64,000 bases of DNA from Candidatus Phycosocius bacilliformis. GTDB taxonomy: Bacteria > Pseudomonadota > Alphaproteobacteria > Caulobacterales > Aquidulcibacteraceae. A program made the translations under genes and the position numbers. Below, in pieces: positions 35,716-46,006 of this stretch. How positions within the stretch are numbered: position 1 is the first letter of the stretch; the number at the start of each line of letters is the position of its first letter. The DNA lies in the NCBI RefSeq assembly GCF_003112735.1, contig NZ_BFBR01000001.1:310001-374000 (forward strand), read 5' to 3'. Under the pieces are notes generated by a model. That model was not told where the DNA came from. It ran no database searches and was given only the letters and a program-made list of their open reading frames with translations.

Positions 35716-36382
35716 GGACATAAGCCAACGCATTGCCGAAATCACAGGGCGGATCAAGCAGTCTGCTCAAGCCAGCGGTCGACCCGAGAATGCCGTCAGT
35801 CTGGTGGCGGTCTCAAAAGTTCAGCCTGAGGAACGGATTCAGGCTGCGCTGGATGCTGGCCAGCGCGTCTTTGGCGAAAACCGGGTGCAAGAAGCCCAAA
35901 ACCGTTGGGCAGCGCGTCGCGCCAACTATCGTGACCTCTGCCTGCATCTGATCGGCCCGTTGCAGACCAATAAGGCCGAAGATGCCGTGGACCTGTTCGA
36001 CGTCATCGAAACTGTCGATCGGCCCAAACTGGTTCAAGCCCTCGCCGCACTTGCGCGCGCGGGCCACAAGCTGCCACGCCTTTTGGTACAGGTTAATACT
36101 GGTGAAGAACCACAGAAGTCAGGGGTGATCCCCGGCGACCTACCTGCCCTGCTAGACCTTTGTACCCGCGAGGGTCTGACCATCGAGGGCCTTATGTGTA
36201 TCCCTCCTGAACATGAAGAGCCTGCCTTGCACTTTGCATTATTGGCCAAACTCGCCAAGCGCCATCGACTTGGCGTTTTGTCGATGGGTATGAGCGGGGA
36301 TTTTGAAACAGCCGTGCGGCTGGGTGCCACCCATGTGCGGGTAGGCTCAGCCCTGTTTGGTGACCGGGTGGCCCCAGCCTGA
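35714..36382 (+). CDS. yggS: YggS/PROSC-family pyridoxal-phosphate homeostasis protein
   Basis: A 222-residue PLP-binding TIM-barrel protein that buffers cellular PLP. VSLVAVSKVQPEERI near residues 28-42 has the PLP lysine, GENRVQEAQNRW near 53-64, HLIGPLQTNKA near 77-87 and LSMGMSGDFETAVRLGATHVRVGSALFG near the end. All are family hallmarks. The pair with a divergent thiE-like gene is common in alphaproteobacteria. Confidence 0.93.
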   Translation: MDISQRIAEITGRIKQSAQASGRPENAVSLVAVSKVQPEERIQAALDAGQRVFGENRVQEAQNRWAARRANYRDLCLHLIGPLQTNKAEDAVDLFDVIETVDRPKLVQALAALARAGHKLPRLLVQVNTGEEPQKSGVIPGDLPALLDLCTREGLTIEGLMCIPPEHEEPALHFALLAKLAKRHRLGVLSMGMSGDFETAVRLGATHVRVGSALFGDRVAPA

Positions 36383-36450
36383 AACGCCAAAAGTATCACA
36401 GCGACGGAATTGCTTCAGCACCCCGTTTTAGTGGGTAAGGAGGCCAGATG

Positions 36451-37848
36451 ATGGAGCTGGATGCAGTAATAGCGGCCAATCGATTTGGGCTGGGGGCAAG
36501 ACCTGGAGAACTTGCCCTGATCGCGGCCAATCCCAGAGGCTGGCTTTTGAACCAAGTCGGCAACACTGCGGCCTGTCAGATCACAGCCGATGGCCTGATG
36601 TCAGGCACGCAGGCCTTTGAGGCGCTACAAGCCTATCTTCAAGCTCGCAATGCCCAGCAGCGTGGGGGCGATGCAGTTCGGTTTCAAGCCGACGAGCGCG
36701 GTCGTCTTGCCAATCTGGTCGGGCAAACCATTGGTCGCGACATTGAAGCAAGGATTCAACATGCGATCACAACACCGGCTTCATTCGGTGAGCGGTGGGT
36801 CCAATTCTGGTCCAATCACTTCACAGTGGCTGCTCGTAGTGCGCAGACCACACCCTTTCCTGGGACCTTTGAGCGCGAGGCTATCCGCCCCCATGTTTGG
36901 GGCCGGTTCGAGACGCTATTGATAGCCGCTGAAACCCATGTCGGGATGCTGATTTATCTCGATCAAGCCCAGTCGATTGGCCCAAATTCCCAAGCGGCCC
37001 AATCCGGAGCCGGGCAGCGCCGCCGGGCTGGCCTGAATGAAAACCTTGCCCGCGAAATCCTTGAATTGCACACACTCGGGGTCAATGGCGGGTATCAGCA
37101 AGCCGATGTCACCGAATTTGCCCGTGCTTTGACCGGCTGGACAATTGCCGGTCCGCGCGTGCGGCGTCTGGCAGGCAATGCACAGATCGGCGAGGTTGTT
37201 TTTGTGCCAGCCCTGCACGAGCCCGGCCCACGCCGGATTATGGGTCGCAGTTTTGCTGCATCTGGTAAAAATCAAGCTCTCGACATCTTGCGCTTTCTGG
37301 CCGGCCAGCCCGTCGTCGCCCGCCAAATTGCTACCAAACTCGCGCGCCATTTTGTGGCCGACGATCCACCTCAATCTCTCATCGCGCGCCTCGAAACCAA
37401 TTTCTTGGCTACCCAAGGCGATTTGTCGGCACTGGCCAAAACCTTGATAAAAAGTCCGGAGGCATGGATGCCTGAAGCCGGAAAATTCAAAACACCCAAT
37501 GACTTCTTGATCTCAACCATGCGCGCGGGAGGGGTCGCTTCGACCTCGACCCAAGCTCTGCGTGGCACGTTTGAACAACTAGGCCAAGCCCCTTGGCGGG
37601 CCCCCAGCCCCAAAGGCTGGCCTGATGTCGCCACCGAGTGGGCCGCCCCTGACGCCATCCTCAAACGCATCGATTGGTCAAATCTGGCAGCCGACGCATT
37701 GGGAGAAAGCACCCACCCAGTCCGCTTTGCCGAAGAAGCCCTTGGCCCGGCCTTGCGAGACACCACACGTACCGCCATTTCCCGCGCCCAAACCGCCCGT
37801 CAAGGGCTGGTTCTGGCGCTGATGAGCCCGGAGTTTCAACGCCGATGA
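36451..37848 (+). CDS. DUF1800-family protein
   Basis: A 465-residue protein with the DUF1800 start MELDAVIAANRFGLGARPGE and the conserved WVQFWSNHFTV near 115, NENLAREILELHTLGVNGGY near 195-214 and EFARALTGWTI. The family is of unknown function and is almost always encoded with a DUF1501 protein, as here. AAGGAGG lies seven bases before ATG 36451 and four before ATG 36448, so the second is preferred. Its stop overlaps the DUF1501 start (ATGA). Confidence 0.9.
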   Translation: MELDAVIAANRFGLGARPGELALIAANPRGWLLNQVGNTAACQITADGLMSGTQAFEALQAYLQARNAQQRGGDAVRFQADERGRLANLVGQTIGRDIEARIQHAITTPASFGERWVQFWSNHFTVAARSAQTTPFPGTFEREAIRPHVWGRFETLLIAAETHVGMLIYLDQAQSIGPNSQAAQSGAGQRRRAGLNENLAREILELHTLGVNGGYQQADVTEFARALTGWTIAGPRVRRLAGNAQIGEVVFVPALHEPGPRRIMGRSFAASGKNQALDILRFLAGQPVVARQIATKLARHFVADDPPQSLIARLETNFLATQGDLSALAKTLIKSPEAWMPEAGKFKTPNDFLISTMRAGGVASTSTQALRGTFEQLGQAPWRAPSPKGWPDVATEWAAPDAILKRIDWSNLAADALGESTHPVRFAEEALGPALRDTTRTAISRAQTARQGLVLALMSPEFQRR

Positions 37849-38996
37849 CCAATCGCCGCACTTTTCTGACTGCAGGCCTTTCAGGACTGACACTGGCCAT
37901 GGCGGGCGCCCGCGCCAGCTTTGCCCAGGCCCCGGCAAACTCTGGCAAGTTCGTGTTCATAATCTTGCGCGGGGCGATGGATGGGCTGGCCGCCGTCGCC
38001 CCCTATGCCGATCCAGACTATCGCGCTTTACGCGGCAATCTCGCCTTGGCCGAACCCGGTTCACCAGACGGCTGTCTGCCCTTAACGGCAGGGTTTGGCC
38101 TTCATCCCAATCTGCAGACCTTGCATGGCTTGTGGCAAGAACGGCGTATGTCGTTTGTTCATGCAGCCGCCAGCCCATATCGCGAGCGCTCTCACTTTGA
38201 TGCACAGGATATGCTCGAAGCTGGCACAGCTCAGGTGACCAGCGGCAGCACAGGCTGGCTTAATCGCGCCTTAGCGCTATTGCCTGCGTCGCCAGATGCT
38301 GAAGGTGTTGCCATCGGTCGAACCATCCCGCTGGTGTTGCGGGGGACTGGCAAGGCAACGTCTTGGGCACCTCCGCTTGCCCCGGAAAGCGATATGGATA
38401 CGCTGATGCGACTCGGCGACCTCTATGCCGGGGATCCAATGTTGGCCACGGCGCTCGCGATGGCGATTGAGACCAACCAAATTGCCGATGGCGCGGAGGC
38501 AGGCATGAGCGGGCGCAACCGGGTTGGGGCCTATGCCTCTCTCGCCAGTGCCGCGGCGCGCATACTTTCAGCCCCTGGCGGACCTGCGGCCGCGGTCCTG
38601 TCATTTGAAGGTTGGGACACACATGCCAACCAGGGAGCCACCCGTGGACAATTGGCGACGAGGCTTGAAGCCTTGGACCAAGCCGTTGCAGCATTGCGGA
38701 CTGGTCTCGGCCCTTTGTGGAGCCAAACCACCGTTGTTATCGCCACAGAGTTTGGGCGGACGGTTCGCGTCAATGGGACAGGCGGTACCGATCATGGCAC
38801 GGGTGGGGCCGCCTTCTTATTGGGTGGGGCTGTCCAGGGAGGCTATATGATGGGAGACTGGCCAGGCCTCAACCGCCTCCACGAAGATCGCGACCTCATC
38901 CCGGCCAATGACGTGCGCACCGTGTTCGCTGCTGGCCTGGCCCATGCTTGGCGTTTAGATCAGGCCGTGGTGATGGCCGAGGTGTTTAACGCCTAG
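37845..38996 (+). CDS. DUF1501-family protein with Tat-type signal
   Basis: A 383-residue protein starting TNRRTFLTAGLSGLTLAMAGARASFA, a twin-arginine signal followed by an Ala-x-Ala-like cleavage site. The mature part has FIILRGAMDGLAAVAPYADP, RSHFDAQDMLEAG and TEFGRTVRVNGTGGTDHGTG, the family's sulfatase-like fold motifs with His and Asp residues that may bind metal. Translationally coupled to the DUF1800 gene. The biochemical role is unknown; export by Tat implies a folded, cofactor-bearing periplasmic protein. Confidence 0.9.
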   Translation: MTNRRTFLTAGLSGLTLAMAGARASFAQAPANSGKFVFIILRGAMDGLAAVAPYADPDYRALRGNLALAEPGSPDGCLPLTAGFGLHPNLQTLHGLWQERRMSFVHAAASPYRERSHFDAQDMLEAGTAQVTSGSTGWLNRALALLPASPDAEGVAIGRTIPLVLRGTGKATSWAPPLAPESDMDTLMRLGDLYAGDPMLATALAMAIETNQIADGAEAGMSGRNRVGAYASLASAAARILSAPGGPAAAVLSFEGWDTHANQGATRGQLATRLEALDQAVAALRTGLGPLWSQTTVVIATEFGRTVRVNGTGGTDHGTGGAAFLLGGAVQGGYMMGDWPGLNRLHEDRDLIPANDVRTVFAAGLAHAWRLDQAVVMAEVFNA

Positions 38997-39089
38997 ACGC
39001 GCCACCTAAGTTATTTCAGAGCGCCATCGACGAACGGGGATCTCAAAACGGGTAACATCGCAGGGTCCCCGGCCGTTGATTGCCCGATC

Positions 39090-41078
39090 CTATTTCGAGC
39101 CAAACACCTGCTGGAAGAACAGAGTTTCAGCTTCGCGTTGGGCATCGCGATTGCCCTTCTTGGCAAAGCCGTGGCCTTCGTCATTGGCCACCATATACCA
39201 GACTTGGCCACCATTAGCCCTTACACGGGCAACGATTTGATCGGCTTCAGACTTAGGTACGCGTGGATCATTGGCCCCTTGGATCACGAACAAGGGCTTG
39301 GTGATCTTGTGAGCATTGTTCAAAGGCGCGATCTTCTCATGGAAGGCGCGCATGGCTGGATCGCGCTCATCACCATATTCTACCCGGCGCAGATCGCGGC
39401 GATAGCCATTGGTGTTTTGCAAGAAAGTGGTGAAGTGCGAGATGCCGACGATATCAATGCCACCTGCCAGTCGATCATTGAAGTTGGTCATGCTGGCTAA
39501 CACCATATAACCACCATATGAGCCGCCATAGACCACGACTTTGCGGTCATTGAGGTCGGGCTGGGTGGCGATCCAGTCGAGAAGCGCACCAATGTCCTTG
39601 ACCGAATCTTCGCGCTTGAAACCATTGTCGAGATCAACATAGGTCTTACCGTAGCCGGTCGAGCCGCGGACATTGGGGAAGATCACGGCTGCACCTAACT
39701 CATTCACCCAATATTGCACCGTTGAGGAAAAGCCGGGACGCGACTGACCCTCAGGCCCGCCGTGGATGTTGATGATAACCGGGGCCTTATTGTCTGCGCT
39801 GGCTGATTTGGGCTTATAGATAAAGGCCGGAATCTGGCGTGGCTTGCCATCGACTTGATCAAAGGTCGGGTAATCAAAGAAGCTCGGCTCAACAAATGTG
39901 TCAGGGTTGAGCCCGCCAATCTCGCTCTGTGTCCAGCGTGTGAGCTTCCCGGTGGCGACCTCATAGGTGTAGGCGTCGCCCGGAGCCTTTGCTGTCGATA
40001 AGGTCATACCCAGTCGCTTGGATGCGGGATCCCAGCCTACGCCACCAATCGTCCCGACCGGCAAGGCCACCTGCCGAGGCTTGGCCCCCGGTGTGGTGGC
40101 TTGGAGATAAAGTTTCGATAAGCCATTTTCATTGGTGGTGTACGCAAGCGTCTTGCCATCGGGCGACAGATCGACGCCGTCGACATCCCAGGACATTACC
40201 GGCGAAACACGGGTCCGATTGCCAGTAGCCAGATCAATCTGGACCAAATAGGCAAATTCAGAGCCTTCATCTGTCAGGATATAGATGGATTTGCCGTCAG
40301 GTGCGAAAGCACCGCCATCATAAGACACTTTCAGGTCGGGCGTGATGGGGGTCAGGGTGCCGGTTGCCACATCCAACACCCACCGTTTGGAATAACTGAC
40401 CGAAATGCTTTGACCCAACAAAATCGTCTTGCCGTCGTCGGACAGATCGGCAATGCCAAAACCGCCCTCGCCGCGATAGACCAAACGCCGGCTTGTTGGA
40501 TCATCAGGATTGGCCACAACAATATCACGGACGGCGGTACCGTTACGGGTGACGGTCCAAGCAACCATTTTCCCGTCTTTGGTAAAGCGGATGCCGCTGT
40601 TTTGGGTTCCCGGCTCGGTAAAGGCCTTGGCCAGACCTGACTTCCGGTCAAACAAGTAGCCCTGAACGAATTCATCTCCGCCCTTATCCTTGCCGAAGAC
40701 GAAACTACCCCCGGAGTTGGGGCGCACGCCGGCTCCACCGACGGGCTCGGCATAAAAGGTCAACTGGCTGCGCGCGCCCATCGGCATTTTCACCTCATGG
40801 ATCTGCGGGACGTCGCCAAAACGGGTTGAAATCAGAATGCCGCCATCTGGCAAAAAGTCCTGAAACGTGGCCGCGCGCGTATTGGTATATTGGATCAACC
40901 GCTCACGAATGGCTTCTGGGGTCGCCGGGACGTTTTCCAGCACCAATTGGCCGACTGTGCGGGTCTCCACCCCGCTCGCCGACGCTGAGGCCGGGGCGGT
41001 TTGAGCAGTTGCAATCGACATCGCCATAGGCGAGACAGACAGGACGAGAGCCATCAAAAGGGCGCGGCTGGTTTTCAT
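39090..41078 (-). CDS. S9-family (prolyl oligopeptidase-type) peptidase, secreted
   Basis: A 662-residue serine peptidase with a signal peptide (SRALLMALVLSVSPMAMSIATAQ). Residues ~60-390 contain repeated WD-like blades (DLSPDGKTLAYTT and similar), the usual S9 beta-propeller. The catalytic domain has GGSYGGYM (nucleophile Ser near 505), GANDPRVPKSE (Asp) and NDEGHGFAKK (His). It probably trims peptides in the periplasm. Two adjacent ATGs exist; the second (41078) has AAGGAG at a better distance. Confidence 0.92.
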   Translation of the reverse strand: MKTSRALLMALVLSVSPMAMSIATAQTAPASASASGVETRTVGQLVLENVPATPEAIRERLIQYTNTRAATFQDFLPDGGILISTRFGDVPQIHEVKMPMGARSQLTFYAEPVGGAGVRPNSGGSFVFGKDKGGDEFVQGYLFDRKSGLAKAFTEPGTQNSGIRFTKDGKMVAWTVTRNGTAVRDIVVANPDDPTSRRLVYRGEGGFGIADLSDDGKTILLGQSISVSYSKRWVLDVATGTLTPITPDLKVSYDGGAFAPDGKSIYILTDEGSEFAYLVQIDLATGNRTRVSPVMSWDVDGVDLSPDGKTLAYTTNENGLSKLYLQATTPGAKPRQVALPVGTIGGVGWDPASKRLGMTLSTAKAPGDAYTYEVATGKLTRWTQSEIGGLNPDTFVEPSFFDYPTFDQVDGKPRQIPAFIYKPKSASADNKAPVIINIHGGPEGQSRPGFSSTVQYWVNELGAAVIFPNVRGSTGYGKTYVDLDNGFKREDSVKDIGALLDWIATQPDLNDRKVVVYGGSYGGYMVLASMTNFNDRLAGGIDIVGISHFTTFLQNTNGYRRDLRRVEYGDERDPAMRAFHEKIAPLNNAHKITKPLFVIQGANDPRVPKSEADQIVARVRANGGQVWYMVANDEGHGFAKKGNRDAQREAETLFFQQVFGSK

Positions 41079-41200
41079 CATTCACTCCTTAACTTTGGGG
41101 ACGATCCTGCCTCAGGGACCTTATCGAAAGCATTTTCAGGTCAAAACGAGGTATCCACATCGCGCTCTATCAAAGCTTCTAATATCGTGAAAGACAAACC

Positions 41201-41806
41201 ATGTTAAATTCTAGCAAGCCTTTTGAAAAACTCGTGATCGCCAGTCACAATAAAGGCAAACTGAAAGAGATTGCAGCACTGGTAACGCCCTTCGGGATAG
41301 ACGTGATCAGTGCTGGGGACCTTGGTGTCGCCGAGCCAGAGGAAACCGAAGACAGCTTTATCGGCAATGCCTTGTTGAAGGCGCGCGCATCGTGTCAGGC
41401 AACGGGCCTTCCTGCCCTAGCCGATGATTCGGGCTTGGAAGTGATGGCACTCGACCGCGCGCCAGGCATTTATTCGGCACGCTGGGCCGGGCCGGAGCGC
41501 GACTTTTATGCTGCCATGGGCGAAATTGAGCGGCAGATGCAAGCCAAGGGTGCAACAGACCGAACTGCCCGATTCGTGTGCGCGCTGGCGTTAGTCTATC
41601 CCGATGGCCGCGAAGCCGTCTTTGAGGGCGAAGTGCGCGGGCAGATCGTGGCGGAGCCTCGCGGTAGCCACGGCTTTGGCTATGACCCGATTTTTGTCGC
41701 CGACGGGCAAAGCCTGACCTTTGGGGAGTTGGACCCGGCGATCAAGCACGCCATGAGTCACCGGGCAGATGCCTTTGCCAAATTCGTTTCTGCCATCCTA
41801 TCATGA
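41201..41806 (+). CDS. rdgB: XTP/dITP diphosphatase (RdgB/HAM1)
   Basis: A 201-residue enzyme that hydrolyses non-canonical purine NTPs. [12 protein letters not shown] near residues 13-24, [12 protein letters not shown] near 72-83, YSARWAG near 91-97 and [11 protein letters not shown] near 158-168 are the family motifs. Its stop overlaps the hemW start (ATGA), so the two are coupled, an arrangement common in bacteria. Confidence 0.95.
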   Translation: MLNSSKPFEKLVIASHNKGKLKEIAALVTPFGIDVISAGDLGVAEPEETEDSFIGNALLKARASCQATGLPALADDSGLEVMALDRAPGIYSARWAGPERDFYAAMGEIERQMQAKGATDRTARFVCALALVYPDGREAVFEGEVRGQIVAEPRGSHGFGYDPIFVADGQSLTFGELDPAIKHAMSHRADAFAKFVSAILS

Positions 41807-42942
41807 CCCATCGACAACTGGGTCTATACATACATTGGCCCTATTGCGCGGCGATTTGCCCCTATTGTGACTTCAATGTCTATCGCGCGCGCGGTGCCGA
41901 CACCGCTCCTTTGGTGGATGCGATTTTGGCTGATTTGGCCTATTGGCGGGCCCAGACCGGACCACGACCCTTGGCGAGCCTGTTTTTTGGCGGGGGGACG
42001 CCGAGCTTGATGGACCCAGCCGATGTGGCACGTGTGATCGAGACGGCAGATCGTCTGTGGGACCTTGAAGCCTCAGTCGAAATCAGCTTGGAGGCCAATC
42101 CCACCGATGCAGAAGCAGCCCGCTTTGCCGATCTGCGGGCTGCCGGGGTTGAGCGGCTGTCCCTCGGCGTACAAGCTTTGGATGACCCGAGTTTAAAGGC
42201 CCTTGGCCGCTTCCACAGCGCTGCAGAGGCGATGGCCGCTGCCGATCTTGCACGTCAATTGTTTCCGCGACTCTCGATTGACCTGATTTATGCACGGCAA
42301 GACCAAACCTTGGCTGCTTGGCAGGATGAGTTAATGCGTGCCCTGGCACTCAACCCTGATCATGTCTCGCCCTATCAATTGACCATTGAACCCGGAACGG
42401 CCTTTGCCCGTGCAGCGGCGCGTGGGCGTCTTAAGGTCCCGGATCCGGATTTGGCGGCGGATTTTTACACCTTGACCCAGGATGTGTTGGAAGGTGTCGG
42501 ATTTGATGCCTATGAAGTGTCAAACCATGCCCGCGGGCACGATAATCGCTCTCGCCATAATCTGCTCTATTGGCGGTCTCAGGACTGGATCGGGGTTGGC
42601 CCCGGCGCGCATGGGCGCTTGGGTTGGGGGGGAGAGCGGCGGGCGAGCAAGGCACTCGATCGCCCGCGGGATTATGTGGATCAAGTCACAGCGCGCGGCC
42701 ATGCCATCGACGAGCTCGAGACCTTGAGTCCCGAGGCTGTGCGGGACGAGTTTTGGCTCATGGGATTACGCCTGCAAGACGGCCTGCCCTTGGCCGATGC
42801 CCCACGTCCTGCCTTGTCAGACAACAAGATTAGGCGAAACCTTGAACACGGATGGATGTGGCAATCAGACACGCATCTTGGCCTCACCGCCCAAGGCCGC
42901 CTCCTCGCGGATGCGGTGATCGGGGATTTGTTGGCCGACTAA
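41803..42942 (+). CDS. hemW: Heme chaperone HemW (radical SAM, HemN-like)
   Basis: A 379-residue radical SAM protein. The cluster motif CAAICPYC (CX3CX2C) is near residues 17-24 within [29 protein letters not shown] near 62-71 and [15 protein letters not shown] near 122-136. HemW inserts heme into respiratory proteins; it lacks the extra cysteine region needed for coproporphyrinogen dehydrogenase activity. It ends four bases before the convergent GNAT stop. Confidence 0.93.
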   Translation: MTHRQLGLYIHWPYCAAICPYCDFNVYRARGADTAPLVDAILADLAYWRAQTGPRPLASLFFGGGTPSLMDPADVARVIETADRLWDLEASVEISLEANPTDAEAARFADLRAAGVERLSLGVQALDDPSLKALGRFHSAAEAMAAADLARQLFPRLSIDLIYARQDQTLAAWQDELMRALALNPDHVSPYQLTIEPGTAFARAAARGRLKVPDPDLAADFYTLTQDVLEGVGFDAYEVSNHARGHDNRSRHNLLYWRSQDWIGVGPGAHGRLGWGGERRASKALDRPRDYVDQVTARGHAIDELETLSPEAVRDEFWLMGLRLQDGLPLADAPRPALSDNKIRRNLEHGWMWQSDTHLGLTAQGRLLADAVIGDLLAD

Positions 42943-42946
42943 GCCC

Positions 42947-43489
42947 TCACCGCTTAGAGGGGCGGGCACGCCAGTCTTGCGCGCTCTGACCCCATTTATT
43001 GACCTGATAAACATCCATGGGTGCGGGCAATTGAGTGGGTCCCAGATTGGTGGAGCCCAGCCGGGCAGCTAGCGCCTCAGAGGGCTTATTGGCCGGATTG
43101 ATGACATGGATGACATCTGTCCAACCCAAGGTGTCAAACACCCAGTCAATCGCGGCAGTGGCGGCCTCGATCCCATAGCCCTTGCCTGTTGCGGCTGGTG
43201 CCAAGCCCCAGCCAACTTCAGTCCCCGGCCAGCCATGGGGCATCCAAGGACCAATCCGGCCAACCCATGTACCGGTTTCGCGCTCCAGCACAGAGAACAT
43301 GGAGAAGCCGTTCAGCACCCAAGCGCCGGTTATCGTGGCCCATTGTCGCCACGCCATGGTTTGCGTCAGCGCACCGCCGATAAATTTGACATGATCGGCT
43401 TCGCGCATCATGGCCGCGAATGCGGGAAAGTCATCCTGCGTCGGGGGACGCAGGATCAATCTTTCTGTCACCAGCGTGGGGCCAATCAT
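42947..43489 (-). CDS. GNAT-family N-acetyltransferase
   Basis: A 180-residue RimJ/RimL-type acetyltransferase. TERLILRPPTQDDFPAFAAMM is the usual N-terminus; GLAPAATGKGYGIEAATAAIDW near 105-126 is the acetyl-CoA loop, and VINPANKPSEALAARLGS near 138-155 follows. The protein could acetylate a ribosomal protein or a small molecule; no substrate is evident. It starts five bases after the mdh stop on the same strand. Confidence 0.88.
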   Translation of the reverse strand: MIGPTLVTERLILRPPTQDDFPAFAAMMREADHVKFIGGALTQTMAWRQWATITGAWVLNGFSMFSVLERETGTWVGRIGPWMPHGWPGTEVGWGLAPAATGKGYGIEAATAAIDWVFDTLGWTDVIHVINPANKPSEALAARLGSTNLGPTQLPAPMDVYQVNKWGQSAQDWRARPSKR

Positions 43490-43494
43490 GGAGA

Positions 43495-44553
<1,059 letters not shown>

Positions 44554-44750
44554 TCAGTTCAAGATTTTGAATTTCAACAGTTTTCCATGATCAATGCGAA
44601 TCCGCCTGACCTGAAGATGGTCTAGCGCGGCTTGGCAGTCATCGCAACGCATGTCAGCGGAGGATTGTGCGATTGATCGTCGCGGCTTGTCCGCTGCCGA
44701 GCGGCGATGTTTGAGCGGTTCGAGCCCTCGGCCGCACGGCAAATCCGGAC

Positions 44751-44763
44751 GGCAATTTTTGCC
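44751..44763. promoter_or_regulatory. FlbD-type enhancer candidate (inverted repeat GGCAA-TTT-TTGCC)
   Basis: GGCAATTTTTGCC is a perfect inverted repeat about 108 bases upstream of the sigma-54 -24 box, with an extra CGGCAAA half-site at about 44737-44743. Position and GGCAA/TTGCC arms resemble the ftr enhancers bound by FlbD in Caulobacter flagellar promoters. The assignment rests on resemblance only. Confidence 0.5.
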
Positions 44764-44870
44764 TGTCTGCACTCACCACTCGGCAGTGTTTACCATGTTT
44801 CGACGGCATTAACTTTGCCGCGAAGCTAAAGATACCGATAAAATTCAATGCATTGAAACCAATCGCCGCG

Positions 44871-44885
44871 TGGCACGGCACTTGC
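44871..44885 (+). promoter_or_regulatory. Sigma-54 promoter of the first flagellin gene
   Basis: TGGCACGGCACTTGC matches the -24/-12 consensus (TGGCAC-N5-TTGC) at every conserved base. Transcription should begin near 44897, giving a 67-base leader. Flagellins of Caulobacter-type bacteria are sigma-54 dependent, so the context fits. Confidence 0.9.
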
Positions 44886-44904
44886 GGGAAAGCGCGCAGA
44901 GTTT

Positions 44905-44937
44905 GCGGACTGACCTCCAACATGTCGGAGGTTCCGC
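44905..44937 (+). promoter_or_regulatory. Leader hairpin of the first flagellin mRNA
   Basis: GCGGA (44905-44909) pairs with TCCGC (44933-44937) and ACCTCC (44913-44918) with GGAGGT (44927-44932), leaving a three-base bulge and an eight-base loop. It lies within the predicted 67-base leader. In Caulobacter, FlbT binds the fljK leader to control translation and decay; a similar role here is inferred. Confidence 0.5.
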
Positions 44938-44963
44938 CTGAATGGCTGGAAGGACTTTAGAAG

Positions 44964-45821
44964 ATGGCAAATAGTGTCCACACGAATACGGGGGCGATGG
45001 TCGCGCTTCAGAACTTGAACGCAACCACGCGCGAACTGAGTGTTACCCAAAGCCGGATCAATACCGGACTGAAAGTCGCAAAAGCCCAAGACAATGGGGC
45101 AATCTACAATATCGCTCAGCAGCAACGGTCAGAAAACTCTGCCTATAACGCCGTTGCCGACGGCCTGAACCGCGCCAAGTCGATTGCCGATGTCGCCCTA
45201 GCGGCCGGTGAAGCCTTGTCCGACATTTTCACCCAGATGCGCGAGAAAGCTGTTGCCGCATCTGATCCTTCAATTTCCGCCACCAGCCGTGCTGCCTATG
45301 ACAGCGAATTTAAGGCTTTGCGCGATCAGGTTCCATCGATCATCGCAAATGCTGTTTTTGACGGCGCTAACATTCTGGGCGGCGGGACCTCGTTGACTTT
45401 CCAGGCCAATACGACCGGCAGTCAAACCATCACAGTCCCCACCCTCGATCTTCAGTTGGGCACTGGGGCCGGTACGACACCAGCTTCGCCGCCTGCAGAC
45501 GTCTATTTGGGCGCCGCATCCGATTTGTCGACTGCCACTTTGGCGGCAACCTCACGCGATCAGGTGGTTGCGTCACTGACCTACATTAACTCCGAACTGG
45601 CCCGATTGGGTGCGGCGGCAAAGCGGGTCGAGAACCACGCCATCTTCGTCTCCAAACTGCAGGATGCCATCACCGGCGGTATCGGCAATTTGGTTGATGC
45701 GGATCTCGCCAGCGAAAGCGCCAAATTGCAGTCGCTGCAAGTTAAACAACAATTGGGAACACAGGCTCTGTCGATCGCCAACCAAACACCGCAGTCCATC
45801 CTGTCGCTGTTCCGAAACTAA
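44964..45821 (+). CDS. Flagellin (short Caulobacter type), copy 1
   Basis: A 285-residue filament protein. Conserved D0/D1 ends: ALQNLNATTRELSVTQSRINTGLKV and NGAIYNIAQQQRSE near the N-terminus, and NSELARLGAAAKRVENH plus QQLGTQALSIANQTPQSILSLFRN at the C-terminus. The variable centre (about 135-190) is short and Thr/Gly-rich, so the hypervariable D2/D3 domains are absent. It is transcribed from a sigma-54 promoter with a structured leader and ends before an intrinsic terminator. The tandem copy downstream is closely similar in the D0/D1 parts. Confidence 0.95.
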   Translation: MANSVHTNTGAMVALQNLNATTRELSVTQSRINTGLKVAKAQDNGAIYNIAQQQRSENSAYNAVADGLNRAKSIADVALAAGEALSDIFTQMREKAVAASDPSISATSRAAYDSEFKALRDQVPSIIANAVFDGANILGGGTSLTFQANTTGSQTITVPTLDLQLGTGAGTTPASPPADVYLGAASDLSTATLAATSRDQVVASLTYINSELARLGAAAKRVENHAIFVSKLQDAITGGIGNLVDADLASESAKLQSLQVKQQLGTQALSIANQTPQSILSLFRN

Positions 45822-45848
45822 AGGACCAAGACCCGGCACAGACAATTA

Positions 45849-45895
45849 GGTGAACATCCAATTTCTTGGATTTACCAAATGTTCACCATGTTTTT
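45849..45895 (+). terminator. Intrinsic terminator between the two flagellins
   Basis: GGTGAACAT (45849-45857) and ATGTTCACC (45879-45887) form a perfect 9-bp stem, followed by TTTTT at 45891-45895. Inside the loop CCAA can pair with either side of TTGG (45866-45869), giving alternative inner folds. Confidence 0.75.
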
Positions 45896-45971
45896 GCCAA
45901 AACTTCTGTAACTTACCGAAGGTGATTTGAATTCTTGGCGAAGCGCCCCACAAAGCGACAAGCCCATATGA

Positions 45972-45988
45972 TGATCACCGCGTGATTA
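45972..45988 (+). promoter_or_regulatory. Leader inverted repeat of the second flagellin
   Basis: TGATCAC (45972-45978) and GTGATTA (45982-45988) pair with one mismatch, 19 bases before the ATG. No sigma-54 motif was found in the 185-base spacer, so this copy may have a different promoter or be read through from copy 1. The repeat may act in the leader RNA or as an operator. Confidence 0.4.
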
Positions 45989-46006
45989 GACAAGAAAGAG
46001 CGAGCC

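Noticed and set aside
45896-46006. Sigma-54 promoter for the second flagellin
   Set aside because: No GG-N10-GC pair with flanking consensus was found in the spacer.
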